A DNA stretch of 64,000 bases from Bacillus sp. FJAT-22090 (GCF_007676755.1 NZ_VEBK01000011.1:62001-126000), one strand, 5' to 3'; positions 18,072 to 27,558 are shown, numbered from the stretch's first letter. A program made the numbers and translations. Notes: a model not told the origin generated them from the sequence alone.

Positions 18072-20048
18072 TTAAAGATACTTTTCAAACCAATTAGTTA
18101 TTTGTTCTAAACGAGTTTGTCGTAAATTTGGCAGGCCAACTCTCGACAGATTATGATCTGCTTGTGGGAAGCGAACAAAGCTCGTTTCTTTGCCCATTGC
18201 TTTTAATGTAATATACAATTGCTGGCCTTGCTCAATCGGGCAACGATAGTCATTTTCGCTATGCAAAATTAACAGCGGTGTTTCTACTTTCGATGCATAC
18301 TTCAATGGAGAAGCATCCCATAGCTTATCAATGTCCGTCATATCCGTGCCAATTTGCCATGGCGTAAAGTAATAGCCAATATCGGAAACACCATAAAAAC
18401 TAATCCAGTTTGATATAGATCTCTGTGTGACCGCAGCTTTAAATCGATTCGTATGCCCCACAATCCAATTCGTCATAAATCCACCATAGCTGCCTCCAGT
18501 TACGCCAAGTCTCGTCTTATCAATCCAGTCATTTTCACTTAGCACATAGTCTAGTCCAGCCATAATATCTTCATAGTCCCCGCCACCATAATCACCTCGT
18601 ACTGCATCTACAAATTGTTGGCTGTAAGAGTGGCTCCCTCGGGGATTTACATATAACACTCCGTACCCTTTTGCTGCAAGTAACTGTAGCTCATGGAAAA
18701 AAGTATTTGCATACATCGTATGCGGGCCACCATGTATTTCTACAATTAGCGGATATTTTTTCCCTTCCTCATACCCGACAGGCTTCATTAACCATCCATG
18801 GACATCCCACTCTTTTGCCCCTTTATAGACAATTGCCTCTGGTTTTGAAAGCTCTACATCCTTTAATAACTCACCATTAAAGTGAGTCAGTTGAATTCTT
18901 TCACCAGTCGCCAAATTTTGCTTAAATAATTCCCCGGGAAATATTGCGTTACTTATTGTCGCAAGAGCGAATGTGCCTGAAGCATGTATGTCGTATCCGT
19001 ATACATGCTCATTTTCTTGTGTAGCTGGGTATATTTCTCCTGCTAATGTTGCGAAATAAAGTCGAACATCGCCCATTGTTGACAGTTGAAAATATAAATT
19101 ATTATCGGCCGTCCATACAACATCTGGCGCACTTGCACCTTGCTGAACATCTCCGCCTGAGTAATCCCCTACAGGTGCATCCATTCCTTCTGTTAAAACA
19201 AGAAGATTTCCTGTATGAACTTCATATACATACACTTCTGTATGCGTTGCATTTTCAAATTGTCGATTGCTCCCAGAAAATGCGATGTACTGATCGTCTT
19301 TCGAGAATGCCGCTCCCCCGAAATAGCCTTCCACGTCAACTAGTGCGGTTTCTTTTTTCGATTCTATATCAACTAAAAATAGTGGATTGCGGAATGAAAA
19401 GTCTTGGTTCTCTTCTCGATCGACTCCCATTACGAGTTTTTTACCGTCATGCGAAATAGCCTGTAAATTATACTGGAACGGACCTTCTGTAAATTGTGTG
19501 ATTTCCTTTGACTCGACATCTATCCATCCAATTTGTCTATATGTATCTTTGGGCAATAAACCAACACCATCTGCGTGATATTTCATTTTATCTACTACAT
19601 AAGCTTCCGGAAATTTATCTTCCTCTTTTTCTACTTCATCGGTCCAAGACTTTCCTTTTTTTAGTGCAGCCACGAACCAAACCTTTTTACCGCATGGTGA
19701 CCAAATAAAGCTAGAAATACCCTTTTCAACATTCGTCAATTTTTTAGCTTCTCCACCATTTGCAGAAAGAATATACAACTGATTTTTTTCTTCACGGTCC
19801 GACAAAAATGCAATATAACTTCCGTCTGTAGACCATTTTGGCGAGGAAATCCGCTCTTTTTTATGCGTCCACTGCGTCATCGTTTCAGTTTCTAAGTTCA
19901 CATGATATAAATACGCATAATATTTATTATCTGTTTCATTCATTTCCGTACGAATAAATACGGCTTCTTTACCATTAGGTGAGATAACGGGATTCGTAAC
20001 AGAGTGCAATTTAAATAAATCAGTTGCTTCTAGTTTTCTTTTTGTCAT
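18072..20048 (-). CDS. S9 family peptidase (YuxL-like acylaminoacyl/prolyl oligopeptidase)
   Basis: The 658-residue cytoplasmic serine peptidase has an N-terminal beta-propeller (repeats such as ISSPKWSTDGSYIAFLSD) and a C-terminal alpha/beta-hydrolase domain. The nucleophile is in TGGSYGGFMTNW, the Asp in SENDYRCP and the His in QADHNLSR. The length matches B. subtilis YuxL. The start MTKRKLEATDLF at 20048 has a GTGGGGA SD; the 29 codons upstream have no plausible SD and unlikely content. It would remove N-terminal peptides or acyl-amino acids; the natural substrate is unknown. Confidence 0.85.
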   Translation of the reverse strand: MTKRKLEATDLFKLHSVTNPVISPNGKEAVFIRTEMNETDNKYYAYLYHVNLETETMTQWTHKKERISSPKWSTDGSYIAFLSDREEKNQLYILSANGGEAKKLTNVEKGISSFIWSPCGKKVWFVAALKKGKSWTDEVEKEEDKFPEAYVVDKMKYHADGVGLLPKDTYRQIGWIDVESKEITQFTEGPFQYNLQAISHDGKKLVMGVDREENQDFSFRNPLFLVDIESKKETALVDVEGYFGGAAFSKDDQYIAFSGSNRQFENATHTEVYVYEVHTGNLLVLTEGMDAPVGDYSGGDVQQGASAPDVVWTADNNLYFQLSTMGDVRLYFATLAGEIYPATQENEHVYGYDIHASGTFALATISNAIFPGELFKQNLATGERIQLTHFNGELLKDVELSKPEAIVYKGAKEWDVHGWLMKPVGYEEGKKYPLIVEIHGGPHTMYANTFFHELQLLAAKGYGVLYVNPRGSHSYSQQFVDAVRGDYGGGDYEDIMAGLDYVLSENDWIDKTRLGVTGGSYGGFMTNWIVGHTNRFKAAVTQRSISNWISFYGVSDIGYYFTPWQIGTDMTDIDKLWDASPLKYASKVETPLLILHSENDYRCPIEQGQQLYITLKAMGKETSFVRFPQADHNLSRVGLPNLRQTRLEQITNWFEKYL

Positions 20049-20388
20049 TTTGTCATTCCCCACTTTCCAAACTATTCTATGATTACTTCGACACTCGAAA
20101 TCTTTCTCCTGCATACTCATAAAAAAACTATCCATCTAGTTGATGGTTGACTGATTATAGGGATAATGGGTCTTAAGGAAGTGTCCGCTAGGATTTCCGC
20201 TAAAGGACGGACGCTTTCCGTGGGGTGAGTGATGAGCCTTCACCGTCCGCTTTGGCGTTCGTTGTGAAGTCTCATCTTACTCACTTGATCCCCTGGAGTC
20301 GCCGTCCTTCAGCTCCAATCCATCAAAATTGCTAACTAAAATAGCCAATTACTCAACGTTTATTGTAAAATAATTCCATTTTATAAAT

Positions 20389-20480
20389 TTGGTTGCTCTC
20401 GAGGATGAATTGATTGCTTTCCGGGATAATCTAGTTGCTCTCGTCGTCGAATTGGTTGCTCTCCATAACGATTCTGTTGC
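20389..20480 (+). repeat. 21-bp-phased TTGGTTGC array, forward
   Basis: Variants of TTGGTTGC begin at 20389, 20410, 20431, 20452 and 20473. The last, TCTGTTGC, runs into GCTAAGCCATTTT, as at the end of other copies. Confidence 0.85.
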
Positions 20481-20585
20481 GCTAAGCCATTTTTTGGATA
20501 CATTTATGGGAAAAGCACTCTTTAACAGTTGGATTTAGCGCGGCGGCGTGAGACTTCAACGGGAAAAGCATTAGCCGAAGACCCG

Positions 20586-20730
20586 CTAGGATTTCCGCTG
20601 AAGGACGGACGCTTTCCGTGGGGTGAGTGATGAGCCTTCACCGTCCGCTTTGGCGTTCGTTGTGAAGTCTCATCTTACTCACTTGATTCCACTGGAGTCG
20701 CCGTCCTTCAGCTCCAATCCATCAAAAATA
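20586..20730 (-). repeat. GC-rich self-complementary module, best-paired copy
   Basis: A perfect 12-bp outer stem is formed by GCTGAAGGACGG (20597-20608) and CCGTCCTTCAGC (20701-20712). Inside it are the GTGAGT/ACTCAC and GATGAG-CTTCAC/GTGAAG-CTCATC pairings also found in copy 1. A second, similar copy lies at 20176-20325. Confidence 0.7.
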
Positions 20731-20781
20731 GACGCTTTTATCTGTATTTATTAGCCATTAAAAGTTAGGAAATGGCTTAGC

Positions 20782-20873
20782 GAGACCAATTAGCTCGTGA
20801 AAGCAACCAATTCAATACTTAACGCAACCAGTTTGAGCTTGAAAGCAACCAAATTGGCAACGAGCGCAACCAA
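20782..20873 (-). repeat. 21-bp-phased TTGGTTGC array, reverse
   Basis: On the plus strand the complement GCAACCAA or variants begins at 20782 (degenerate), 20803, 20824, 20845 and 20866. It is the inverted counterpart of the array at 11309-11413 and shares most of its spacer bases. Confidence 0.85.
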
Positions 20874-21109
20874 TTCTCCAAGTAAAGGTAAGCAAGCCAG
20901 AATATCAGTTGTTACTCACAACGTTTTGAACAGATGAAACTATTAAGCTTGGATAGAGACACATCGTCCCTATTATGTGAGGAAATCATAATCTGGTTAC
21001 TCACATGATAAATTGGTTACCCTAGTCCATTTATTGGATTTTCCCATACGAAAAAACTGGATATTTTTTTGCAAGTCTATACTGGAAGATAAGCAGTTTT
21101 CTTTGATTT

Positions 21110-21300
21110 TCTCTGCTGGAGGCGACTCCTGCCGAGGCCAACATGATGTTGGTCACGAAGGCGTTGCCACACGAGGTGGCGCTCTTAGCCTTTGTTCCGA
21201 TGTGGGCAAATGCGACAGCCCAACGACGCCTAAGCGGCGGGGCTGGCTCATCGCTCACCCGGCGGAAAGCGTCCGTAAGCAGAGAAAATCATAGCGGTTA
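21110..21300 (+). repeat. diverged GC-rich intergenic module
   Basis: The segment is far richer in G+C than its surroundings. It shares GGCGACTCC at the left and GGCTCATCGCTCACC plus GGAAAGCGTCCG at the right with the module at 48041-48176, but its middle differs. Short open frames across it are not supported by any SD or family match. Confidence 0.55.
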
Positions 21301-21368
21301 CCTGTTAAGACGCGCTTTCCTACAGTCATTAGCACCACCTAATTAAAATCTAAAACAAAATAAAAAAC

Positions 21369-21396
21369 TGCTCCTTTTCTTAACGAATAAGGAGCA
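21369..21396 (-). terminator. terminator of the acyl-CoA ligase gene
   Basis: Read on the minus strand, TGCTCCTT pairs with AAGGAGCA around a 12-base loop and is followed by GTTTTTTATTTT. Confidence 0.75.
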
Positions 21397-21409
21397 ATTT
21401 ATAAACCTA

Positions 21410-22957
21410 TTATACTTTTTGCTGTTTCAAAGAACGTCTCATAATCTTGCCTGTTGTATTTTTAGGTAGTTCTTCTAAAAACTCAAATCGCTTTGGAACT
21501 TTATATTTTGCTAACTTTTCTGCGCAGTAATCATGTAATTGTTCTTCCGTTAAAGAAGCATCTTTTTTCACCACAAAGGCCAATACCTCTTCACCAAAAT
21601 TGGGATCGGGAACACCGATGACTGCAGCTTCAATAATACTTGGATGATCAAATAGTACTTCTTCTACCTCACGTGGATACACATTATACCCTCCGACGAT
21701 GATCATATCTTTTTTACGATCGACAATATAGAAGTAACCTTCTTCGTCCTGTCTAGCAAGATCCCCTGTGTACAACCAGCCGTTCCGAATAGCATTTTCC
21801 GTTTCTTCTGGCATTTTATAATAGCCCTTCATCACGTTAGGACCGCGAACGATTAGCTCTCCTACTTGACCTACGGGAACTTCCTCACCTAACTCGTTCA
21901 CTACTTTGTTTTCGACGTTAATAATATTAGTACCAATGGAGCCCGGTTTTCTATCTCGATCAATCGGATTGAAGCAAGTTACCGGAGAAGCTTCCGATAA
22001 TCCATACCCCTCTGAAACTCGTACGTTAAACTTATTTTCAAAATTATGAAGCAACGCCACTGGCAATGAAGATCCACCGGAAATGGCCAAACGAATTGTG
22101 GAAAAATCCTCCACATGATCCCCTGGAAACTGATATAAAAAATTGTACATCGTAGGCACTCCTGCAAATACGGTCGCCTTATGTTCTCTTGCAATCTGAA
22201 ATACATCTTGTGGACTAAATCTTGGAACTAATAATAGAGTGGCACCCATTAATAGTGGAGCATTGACAACGACAGTTAAAGCAAAAACATGAAAAACAGG
22301 AAGCGTTGTAATGACACGATCATCGGTATTTATACTTAAATACTCGGCTACATCACGCGCATTCGAATAGACATTCTTGTATGTAAGCATCGCGCCTTTT
22401 GGATACCCAGTAGTACCTGATGTATACAAAATAACCGCTGTGTCATCTGGTGACATTACCGCTGGCTCCACACGTTCTGTCGATGAAGCAAGTAAAGATG
22501 AAAACGATTTCACTTTTCCTTTCAAATGACCTGGTAGGGCCGCTAATTTTTCTGCCGTATCCTGCTGTGTTTCACAAATAATATAGTTTTCTACAGATGT
22601 AAACACACCAGCCGCTTTTTCTACTAAAGGTAGCAAAGCATCTAGTGCTATAATCGCTTTCGCGTCACTATTTTTTACAATATAGCTGATTTCATCAGGT
22701 GTATAAATCGGATTGATCGGAACTGCAGTCGCACCAATACGCATCGTTGCATATAAAGAAATTAAAAAATGTGGTGAATTGCCTAACAAAAAACCAACAT
22801 GATCCCCTTTTTCAATTCCTAAAGCTTGAAGCGCACCTGCAAATCGCTCGACAGATTGTTCAAATTCAGCATAAGTCGTGTCTTTCCCCATAAAATGATA
22901 CGCAATTTTAGTTGGATGCAACGAAGCAACTTGTTGAACACGTGAAACTAAGCTCAT
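21410..22957 (-). CDS. lcfB: long-chain acyl-CoA ligase (LcfB/YhfL-like)
   Basis: This 515-residue AMP-forming enzyme activates fatty acids to acyl-CoA. The P-loop-like motif ILYTSGTTGYPKGAML is at about 173-188, the GYGLSEASPV motif and the GWLYTGDLA motif follow, and the C-terminal lysine is in PKNTTGKIMRR. It resembles B. subtilis YhfL (LcfB) throughout. The start at 22957 has SD GATGGGAG. A FadR-type operator lies 24 bases upstream, which supports a role in fatty-acid degradation. Confidence 0.88.
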   Translation of the reverse strand: MSLVSRVQQVASLHPTKIAYHFMGKDTTYAEFEQSVERFAGALQALGIEKGDHVGFLLGNSPHFLISLYATMRIGATAVPINPIYTPDEISYIVKNSDAKAIIALDALLPLVEKAAGVFTSVENYIICETQQDTAEKLAALPGHLKGKVKSFSSLLASSTERVEPAVMSPDDTAVILYTSGTTGYPKGAMLTYKNVYSNARDVAEYLSINTDDRVITTLPVFHVFALTVVVNAPLLMGATLLLVPRFSPQDVFQIAREHKATVFAGVPTMYNFLYQFPGDHVEDFSTIRLAISGGSSLPVALLHNFENKFNVRVSEGYGLSEASPVTCFNPIDRDRKPGSIGTNIINVENKVVNELGEEVPVGQVGELIVRGPNVMKGYYKMPEETENAIRNGWLYTGDLARQDEEGYFYIVDRKKDMIIVGGYNVYPREVEEVLFDHPSIIEAAVIGVPDPNFGEEVLAFVVKKDASLTEEQLHDYCAEKLAKYKVPKRFEFLEELPKNTTGKIMRRSLKQQKV

Positions 22958-22980
22958 ATTTTCGTCTCCCATCTTTTACT

Positions 22981-23041
22981 TGAATGAGTATTCATTCATA
23001 ATCCCCAAATTCATTATATAAGAAAAGTTTTGACTATTCAA
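22981..23041 (-). promoter_or_regulatory. lcfB promoter with FadR-type operator
   Basis: On the minus strand TTGAAT (23036-23041) and TATAAT (23013-23018) are 17 bases apart. Directly downstream lies TGAATGAGTATTCATTCA on the plus strand (22981-22998), which fits the Bacillus FadR consensus TGAATGAMTANTCATTCA as I remember it. Repression in the absence of long-chain acyl-CoA is expected from the known regulon. Confidence 0.8.
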
Positions 23042-23057
23042 TAATCAAATGCAAATA

Positions 23058-23096
23058 GATTGAAAGAAGACTGTGGGACACCATCCTCTTTCAATC
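23058..23096 (-). terminator. hairpin at the end of the BceB-like gene
   Basis: GATTGAAAGA (23058-23067) and TCTTTCAATC (23087-23096) form a perfect 10-bp stem overlapping the stop codon. The T-run after it is weak, so terminator function is uncertain. Confidence 0.45.
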
Positions 23097-25025
23097 TTGT
23101 ATATGAGCAATATATCGCCAACGTATTAAGTAAAAATAAGAAACTTGAATGACAGTAAAAGCTAGTAACACTAGTAACATTTCCATAGCTATAGAAACGG
23201 CAGCCAAATCAACCCAAAAAGCTTGTAGGAATATAAAAGAGAAAGTACTATGAATCATTGCAAGCCCCCACGGTAAAAAGAATTGCGGCACGAGCTGTCG
23301 GTTTACGATTTTCACGAGTTCTTGATCAGTCACACCCATTCTACGCAACACATCATATTGCTTTTTATCCCTTTCCAAATCTGTGTATAGTTTAAAATAT
23401 ACAAAACTACCCGCCGCGAGCAAGAGAACTGCTGCTACAAGTAAGCCCGTAAACAATAATAGTGCAAACGTAGCTCGAATAATGGAATAGTTTAATCCAG
23501 GGTTAACAAAGTAAAACGGATTGGGATTCACTTCAGAGGTTCCCATCGTTGCCGTCATAATTTTGTCTAAATCTGTTCCTACATCTTTCGTACGTAGCCA
23601 CTCAGGTACATGAAATGCAAAAAAAGTTGTGCTCGATTGTTTTATTCCAAAACCAAACAGTGGCTCCGTTATTAGATTGAAATCTTCATCGCTAATAATG
23701 AATGATCTATTTTTTATCGCCAAAGAAGGAAATATCAGATGTTTATAGACCCCTTGAATTTGAATAGGTACACTGCTTTCTTCGAGTACTGTCTGTTCTT
23801 CTTCTTTGCGAATATTTCCAAAGTCTGCTTGGGTATTGGAAACTAATAGAGCCTCCCCTTGACTTAAATCGATCAAAGGAATTTTTAATGCGACAGCTAG
23901 ACTATTTACTTCCGATTCTTTTATTAAATTTACTACTTCCTGAGAGTTAGAGGAGGTCTGTTTTTTCACATTAAATTTTACCAATTCATATGATAGGCCT
24001 TCTCTTTGGAGTTCTCGTGATAGATTCATGATATGTTCTTTTTCGAATGGATTGTCCCAATCACTCGAATAGAAAATACTGACTGGGTTTAACTCCCGAT
24101 ATTGTGCGGTAAAGGAAGTGAAAGAAGTGACTACCCCTACAGATAAAAACGCAATGGTCGAAACGATTGTCACAACGAAAAACATCCGGGCATTTTCCCG
24201 AATTTTAATCGAAGCCTCGGCAAAAGCAATTAAACGAAATGAATGCCAATATAAACTTTTCTTTTTCCGAAGAATACTAAGAACATACAAAATGCTATCA
24301 GTATAAAAGAAATAGGTTCCTACAAAAGCTAGTAAGACAATAAGAAGACTCGTAAATATATTCATGTGAAAAACAGACAAAATAACAAGTCCATAAGCTG
24401 CTACAAGCAAGAATATCCCTAATACTGCTTTTCCTTTTTTATAAGAAACTTGTTCATTTTGTTGCCCATACCCTTTTAGCAATTGAATGATTTCTTTTTT
24501 ACGGATGAATACAACACTGCTAATAGAAATGATGATAAATAATGATAAAAACACGATAATGGTTAAAGCAAAAGGCTTCCAAGATAGGTAAAGTGGCAGA
24601 CTGTCCAACAGAAACAATTCTCGAATGACCATAAAGAAAAACTTAGAAAATGAAAACCCAAAGAAAATGCCTACTGTAATCGAGATAAACCCTAAGATCA
24701 TTGTTTCTAAAAAGATTAAACGATTTAACTGCTGTCTTTCCATCCCTAGATTTAACAAAATTCCAAACTCGTGAAGCCTTGCCTGTAAAAAAGCACTCAT
24801 CGAATAAAATAAAAAAAACAGTGTAAAAACAATGAGAATGACTTGAGCAACGAGCATTCCACCGAAAGCCACATCCCGTAAAAATTGGTCTTCGATATTT
24901 GGATGAAACATGAGCATAGAATACACAAAAAACACCATAACGGAAAAAATACTTGCCATGAAAAATGCGGCATATATCCGACTATTACGAATGACGTTAT
25001 GATAAGCGAATTGTTGAAAGGTCAT
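23091..25025 (-). CDS. BceB-type ABC permease (peptide sensing and resistance)
   Basis: The 644-residue FtsX-like permease has about ten hydrophobic segments and a large extracellular region (about 310-510) between the seventh and eighth, the hallmark of BceB transporters that sense peptide antibiotics such as bacitracin. The C-terminal part shows the ERDKKQYDVLRRMGVTDQE coupling motif. It overlaps its ATPase gene by 29 bases. Together with the adjacent histidine kinase and regulator it forms a complete Bce-type module. The inducing peptide is unknown. Confidence 0.85.
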   Translation of the reverse strand: MTFQQFAYHNVIRNSRIYAAFFMASIFSVMVFFVYSMLMFHPNIEDQFLRDVAFGGMLVAQVILIVFTLFFLFYSMSAFLQARLHEFGILLNLGMERQQLNRLIFLETMILGFISITVGIFFGFSFSKFFFMVIRELFLLDSLPLYLSWKPFALTIIVFLSLFIIISISSVVFIRKKEIIQLLKGYGQQNEQVSYKKGKAVLGIFLLVAAYGLVILSVFHMNIFTSLLIVLLAFVGTYFFYTDSILYVLSILRKKKSLYWHSFRLIAFAEASIKIRENARMFFVVTIVSTIAFLSVGVVTSFTSFTAQYRELNPVSIFYSSDWDNPFEKEHIMNLSRELQREGLSYELVKFNVKKQTSSNSQEVVNLIKESEVNSLAVALKIPLIDLSQGEALLVSNTQADFGNIRKEEEQTVLEESSVPIQIQGVYKHLIFPSLAIKNRSFIISDEDFNLITEPLFGFGIKQSSTTFFAFHVPEWLRTKDVGTDLDKIMTATMGTSEVNPNPFYFVNPGLNYSIIRATFALLLFTGLLVAAVLLLAAGSFVYFKLYTDLERDKKQYDVLRRMGVTDQELVKIVNRQLVPQFFLPWGLAMIHSTFSFIFLQAFWVDLAAVSIAMEMLLVLLAFTVIQVSYFYLIRWRYIAHIQD

Positions 25026-25770
25026 TTACATTTCCACCTAATAAAGACAACACATTAAGGATTCGTTGGAAAAACGTTTGTCTTCGATCATCTTTATATA
25101 TTTCATTAAAGTATTCTCCATCTTTTATAAAAAGCACACGGTCACAGTAACTCGCAGCAATTGGATCATGTGTGACCATCATTATCGTTGTTTGACTAAC
25201 TTTATTGACTTGTGAGAGTATTTCTAATACATCCTTTGCTGCTTTCGAATCTAGATTTCCAGTAGGTTCATCGGCGAGAATAATACTGGGATTGTGTATG
25301 AGGGCACGGCCTATCGCGGTTCTTTGCGCTTGACCTCCAGAAATTTCAGAAGGTCTTTTTTCTAAAATAGACGTTAAACTTAAATGCTCTGCTATCTCTT
25401 GCACTTTTTCTTTCATCGTTTCTACCGATTGTCCATCGAGGGTTAAAGGTAATACCATATTTTCTTCGACCGTTAACGCTGGGAGCAGATTAAAATCTTG
25501 GAAAACAAAGCCGAGCTGCCTTCTTCTAAAAAGAGACAAATCATTTTTATCTAGCTCTGCTGGCTTTAAGCCACTAATCGTAATAGTACCTGAGGTTGGA
25601 CGATCGATTGTCGAAATGATGTTTAGTAAAGTTGTTTTTCCACTTCCGGAAGGCCCCATTACAGCAATAAACTCACCCTTTTCTACTTCAAAACTTAATT
25701 GATTGATTGCTAGATGTGCTACCTTTCCTTCATATACTTTCGTTACTTCCTCCAGTATTAATATGGACAT
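24997..25770 (-). CDS. BceA-type ABC ATP-binding protein
   Basis: The 257-residue ATPase carries Walker A GPSGSGKTT, the signature ISGGQAQRT and Walker B IILADEPTGNLDS, as in LolD/MacB/BceA-like ATPases. The ATG at 25770 has GAGGTGA as SD; the GTG three codons upstream lies inside that SD. It overlaps the kinase gene by 41 bases. It drives the permease encoded next. Confidence 0.85.
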   Translation of the reverse strand: MSILILEEVTKVYEGKVAHLAINQLSFEVEKGEFIAVMGPSGSGKTTLLNIISTIDRPTSGTITISGLKPAELDKNDLSLFRRRQLGFVFQDFNLLPALTVEENMVLPLTLDGQSVETMKEKVQEIAEHLSLTSILEKRPSEISGGQAQRTAIGRALIHNPSIILADEPTGNLDSKAAKDVLEILSQVNKVSQTTIMMVTHDPIAASYCDRVLFIKDGEYFNEIYKDDRRQTFFQRILNVLSLLGGNVNDLSTIRLS

Positions 25771-26776
25771 CTTGCTCACCTCGCTTTCTTAATTCTTGTT
25801 GCTCAAATAAGATGGAAATAGTTGTACCTTGTCCCACAACGGATGTAATATTCATTTGATGGCCGAGACGATTGCAAACTTCCTGTGCTAAGTACAAACC
25901 CATCCCAGTAGACTCCCCAGTTTTACGGCCATTTTCTCCAGTAAAGAATGCTTTTGTCACTCTTTTAATATCAGATGCCGGTATTCCGATTCCTTCATCC
26001 TTAACAGAAAACACTACTAGTTTATCCTCTATCTTCGTTTCAAAATACACTTTTTTATTTTTCTCGAACGTATATTTAACTGCATTCGTTAAGAATTGTG
26101 CAATAACATAACGAATCCATTTCGCATCTGAAGTAATAATACAGTCTTCCTCCATTGTTATTACTGGAAACACATGCTTACCGATGAATAGTCGCTTATT
26201 TTCGGTGACTACTTCGGTTACTAATCGTTTTAAATCTACTTGCTCTATTTGCATATCTTCTTCGAATGTATCAAGTCTTGCATTCATTAATACTGCTTCT
26301 AATCCCCGCTTTAGTCGGTCCATTTCTTCAGCCACACTTTTGGAATCTAATTGCTCATTCTCTTGTATCATTAGCTCGAGTACGGAAATGGGGGTCTTCA
26401 TTTGATGAACCCAGCTATTCATAAATTGTAAATGTCTATTTTGACTAGCATATAGAAGCTGTACTTCTTTTTGATATAAACGGTAAATATGCTGTAAATA
26501 GTTCTCTACTTGTCTAATCTCCGGAGATTGTGCTTCTCTTTGTAGCACTACTTCTATTTTCGTTGGGACGGAAAGAATTTTTTTATAAAAAGCATATTTC
26601 TTCACAAATAACGTGCCTAAAAAAGTAAGAGTTAATATACTACTAATAACAATGGAATAGATAGCGGTATCAAGATTTCGAAAGCCGTCCAACCAGTACA
26701 GAAGCATCACAAATAGAACTAATGAAAATTGAAAAATTAAAAATAGTAAATGCTCTCTTATAAATAGTCGGAACAT
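25730..26776 (-). CDS. BceS-type intramembrane-sensing histidine kinase
   Basis: The 348-residue kinase has two N-terminal membrane helices (about 10-30 and 36-54) with almost no extracellular loop, as in BceS kinases that read the state of their ABC transporter. The phospho-accepting His is in SWVHQMKTPISVLEL, and the ATP-binding lobe shows DEGIGI and GMGLYLA. AGAGGAA at the end of the regulator gene is its SD. Confidence 0.88.
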   Translation of the reverse strand: MFRLFIREHLLFLIFQFSLVLFVMLLYWLDGFRNLDTAIYSIVISSILTLTFLGTLFVKKYAFYKKILSVPTKIEVVLQREAQSPEIRQVENYLQHIYRLYQKEVQLLYASQNRHLQFMNSWVHQMKTPISVLELMIQENEQLDSKSVAEEMDRLKRGLEAVLMNARLDTFEEDMQIEQVDLKRLVTEVVTENKRLFIGKHVFPVITMEEDCIITSDAKWIRYVIAQFLTNAVKYTFEKNKKVYFETKIEDKLVVFSVKDEGIGIPASDIKRVTKAFFTGENGRKTGESTGMGLYLAQEVCNRLGHQMNITSVVGQGTTISILFEQQELRKRGEQDVHINTGGSNESI

Positions 26777-26777
26777 A

Positions 26778-27482
26778 TTAAGCTTCCTCTGGACTAAGAT
26801 TTAAACGATAGCCCGCTCCTCGAACAGTTTCAATTGTAGATAGTACTCCATAATCCGCCAACTTTTTACGTACTCTCGTCATATTTACATTCAACGTATT
26901 CTCGTCAACAAATGACTGATCATCCCATAGTTCCTCTAGCAACTGTTCTCTTGTTACTAACTTCGGGTAATTTTTCAGCAACAATTCTAATATGGTACAC
27001 TCTTTCTTTTGAAGAGGAATCTCTTCTTTAATCGTGTGCAATTCCATACGTTCCATGTAGAGCTGTAGTTTTCCAACTTTTATAACACGTTCTTCTTGTT
27101 TGGCAGCATATTCACCATACGTTCTTCTTAAATGGCTCCGTATTTTAGCTAGGACGATTTCGTAATGAAAAGGCTTCGTTATAAAATCATCTCCACCGTT
27201 TTCCAGCGCAAATATTTGATCCATTTCGCCAGATCTAGCCGAAACAAAAATAATTGGGCAAGTCGTAAGCTGACGAAGCTGACGGCACCAATAGTACCCA
27301 TCATAAGATGGTAAATTCACATCCAATAACACAATATGGGGATCAAACGCAGTAAACTCCTCGATTATATGGTCAAAGTCTTCAATTGTATGTACTTCAT
27401 AATGGTATTTTCGTAAAGTATCTGCAAGCAGTGCTGCAATTTTTAGATCATCTTCTACTACTAACACGCGGTGTATCGTCAC
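26778..27482 (-). CDS. BceR-type response regulator
   Basis: The 234-residue OmpR-type regulator has a receiver domain (VLVVEDD at the N terminus, phospho-acceptor Asp in VLLDVNLPSYDG) and a C-terminal winged helix with NTLNVNMTRVRKKL. The start is GTG at 27482: GGAGGAGG lies six bases upstream, whereas an earlier ATG overlaps that SD. It is the first gene of the module and would activate the ABC genes when phosphorylated by the adjoining kinase. Confidence 0.88.
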   Translation of the reverse strand: MTIHRVLVVEDDLKIAALLADTLRKYHYEVHTIEDFDHIIEEFTAFDPHIVLLDVNLPSYDGYYWCRQLRQLTTCPIIFVSARSGEMDQIFALENGGDDFITKPFHYEIVLAKIRSHLRRTYGEYAAKQEERVIKVGKLQLYMERMELHTIKEEIPLQKKECTILELLLKNYPKLVTREQLLEELWDDQSFVDENTLNVNMTRVRKKLADYGVLSTIETVRGAGYRLNLSPEEA

Positions 27483-27523
27483 TAAAATCCTCCTCCGTAA
27501 CATTCATCTTACTTTATCATATC

Positions 27524-27558
27524 AAAAAAAGGCCTAACATACGCTAATATGTTAGACC
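27524..27558 (-). terminator. terminator of lplJ
   Basis: On the minus strand GGTCTAACAT pairs with ATGTTAGGCC (one G-U pair) around an 8-base loop, followed by seven T. It separates lplJ from the Bce-type module. Confidence 0.8.

Larger units (their letters stand above)
20156..20975. mobile_element. composite repeat element, copy 2 (double)
   Basis: It starts with TATAGGGATAATGGGTCTTA and ends with GAGACACATCGTCCCTATTA, the same inverted ends as copy 1. Inside are two GC-rich modules in minus orientation (20176-20325 and 20586-20730), one forward TTGGTTGC array (20389-20480), an AGCCATT/AATGGCT hairpin and one reverse array (20782-20873). The two halves look like two elements joined. No gene is seen between 20049 and 21409. 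Confidence 0.55.

Noticed and set aside
21013-21294. Open frames in the GC-rich segment
   Set aside because: High G+C keeps several overlapping frames open; no SD and no recognisable domain; the ends match a repeat module.
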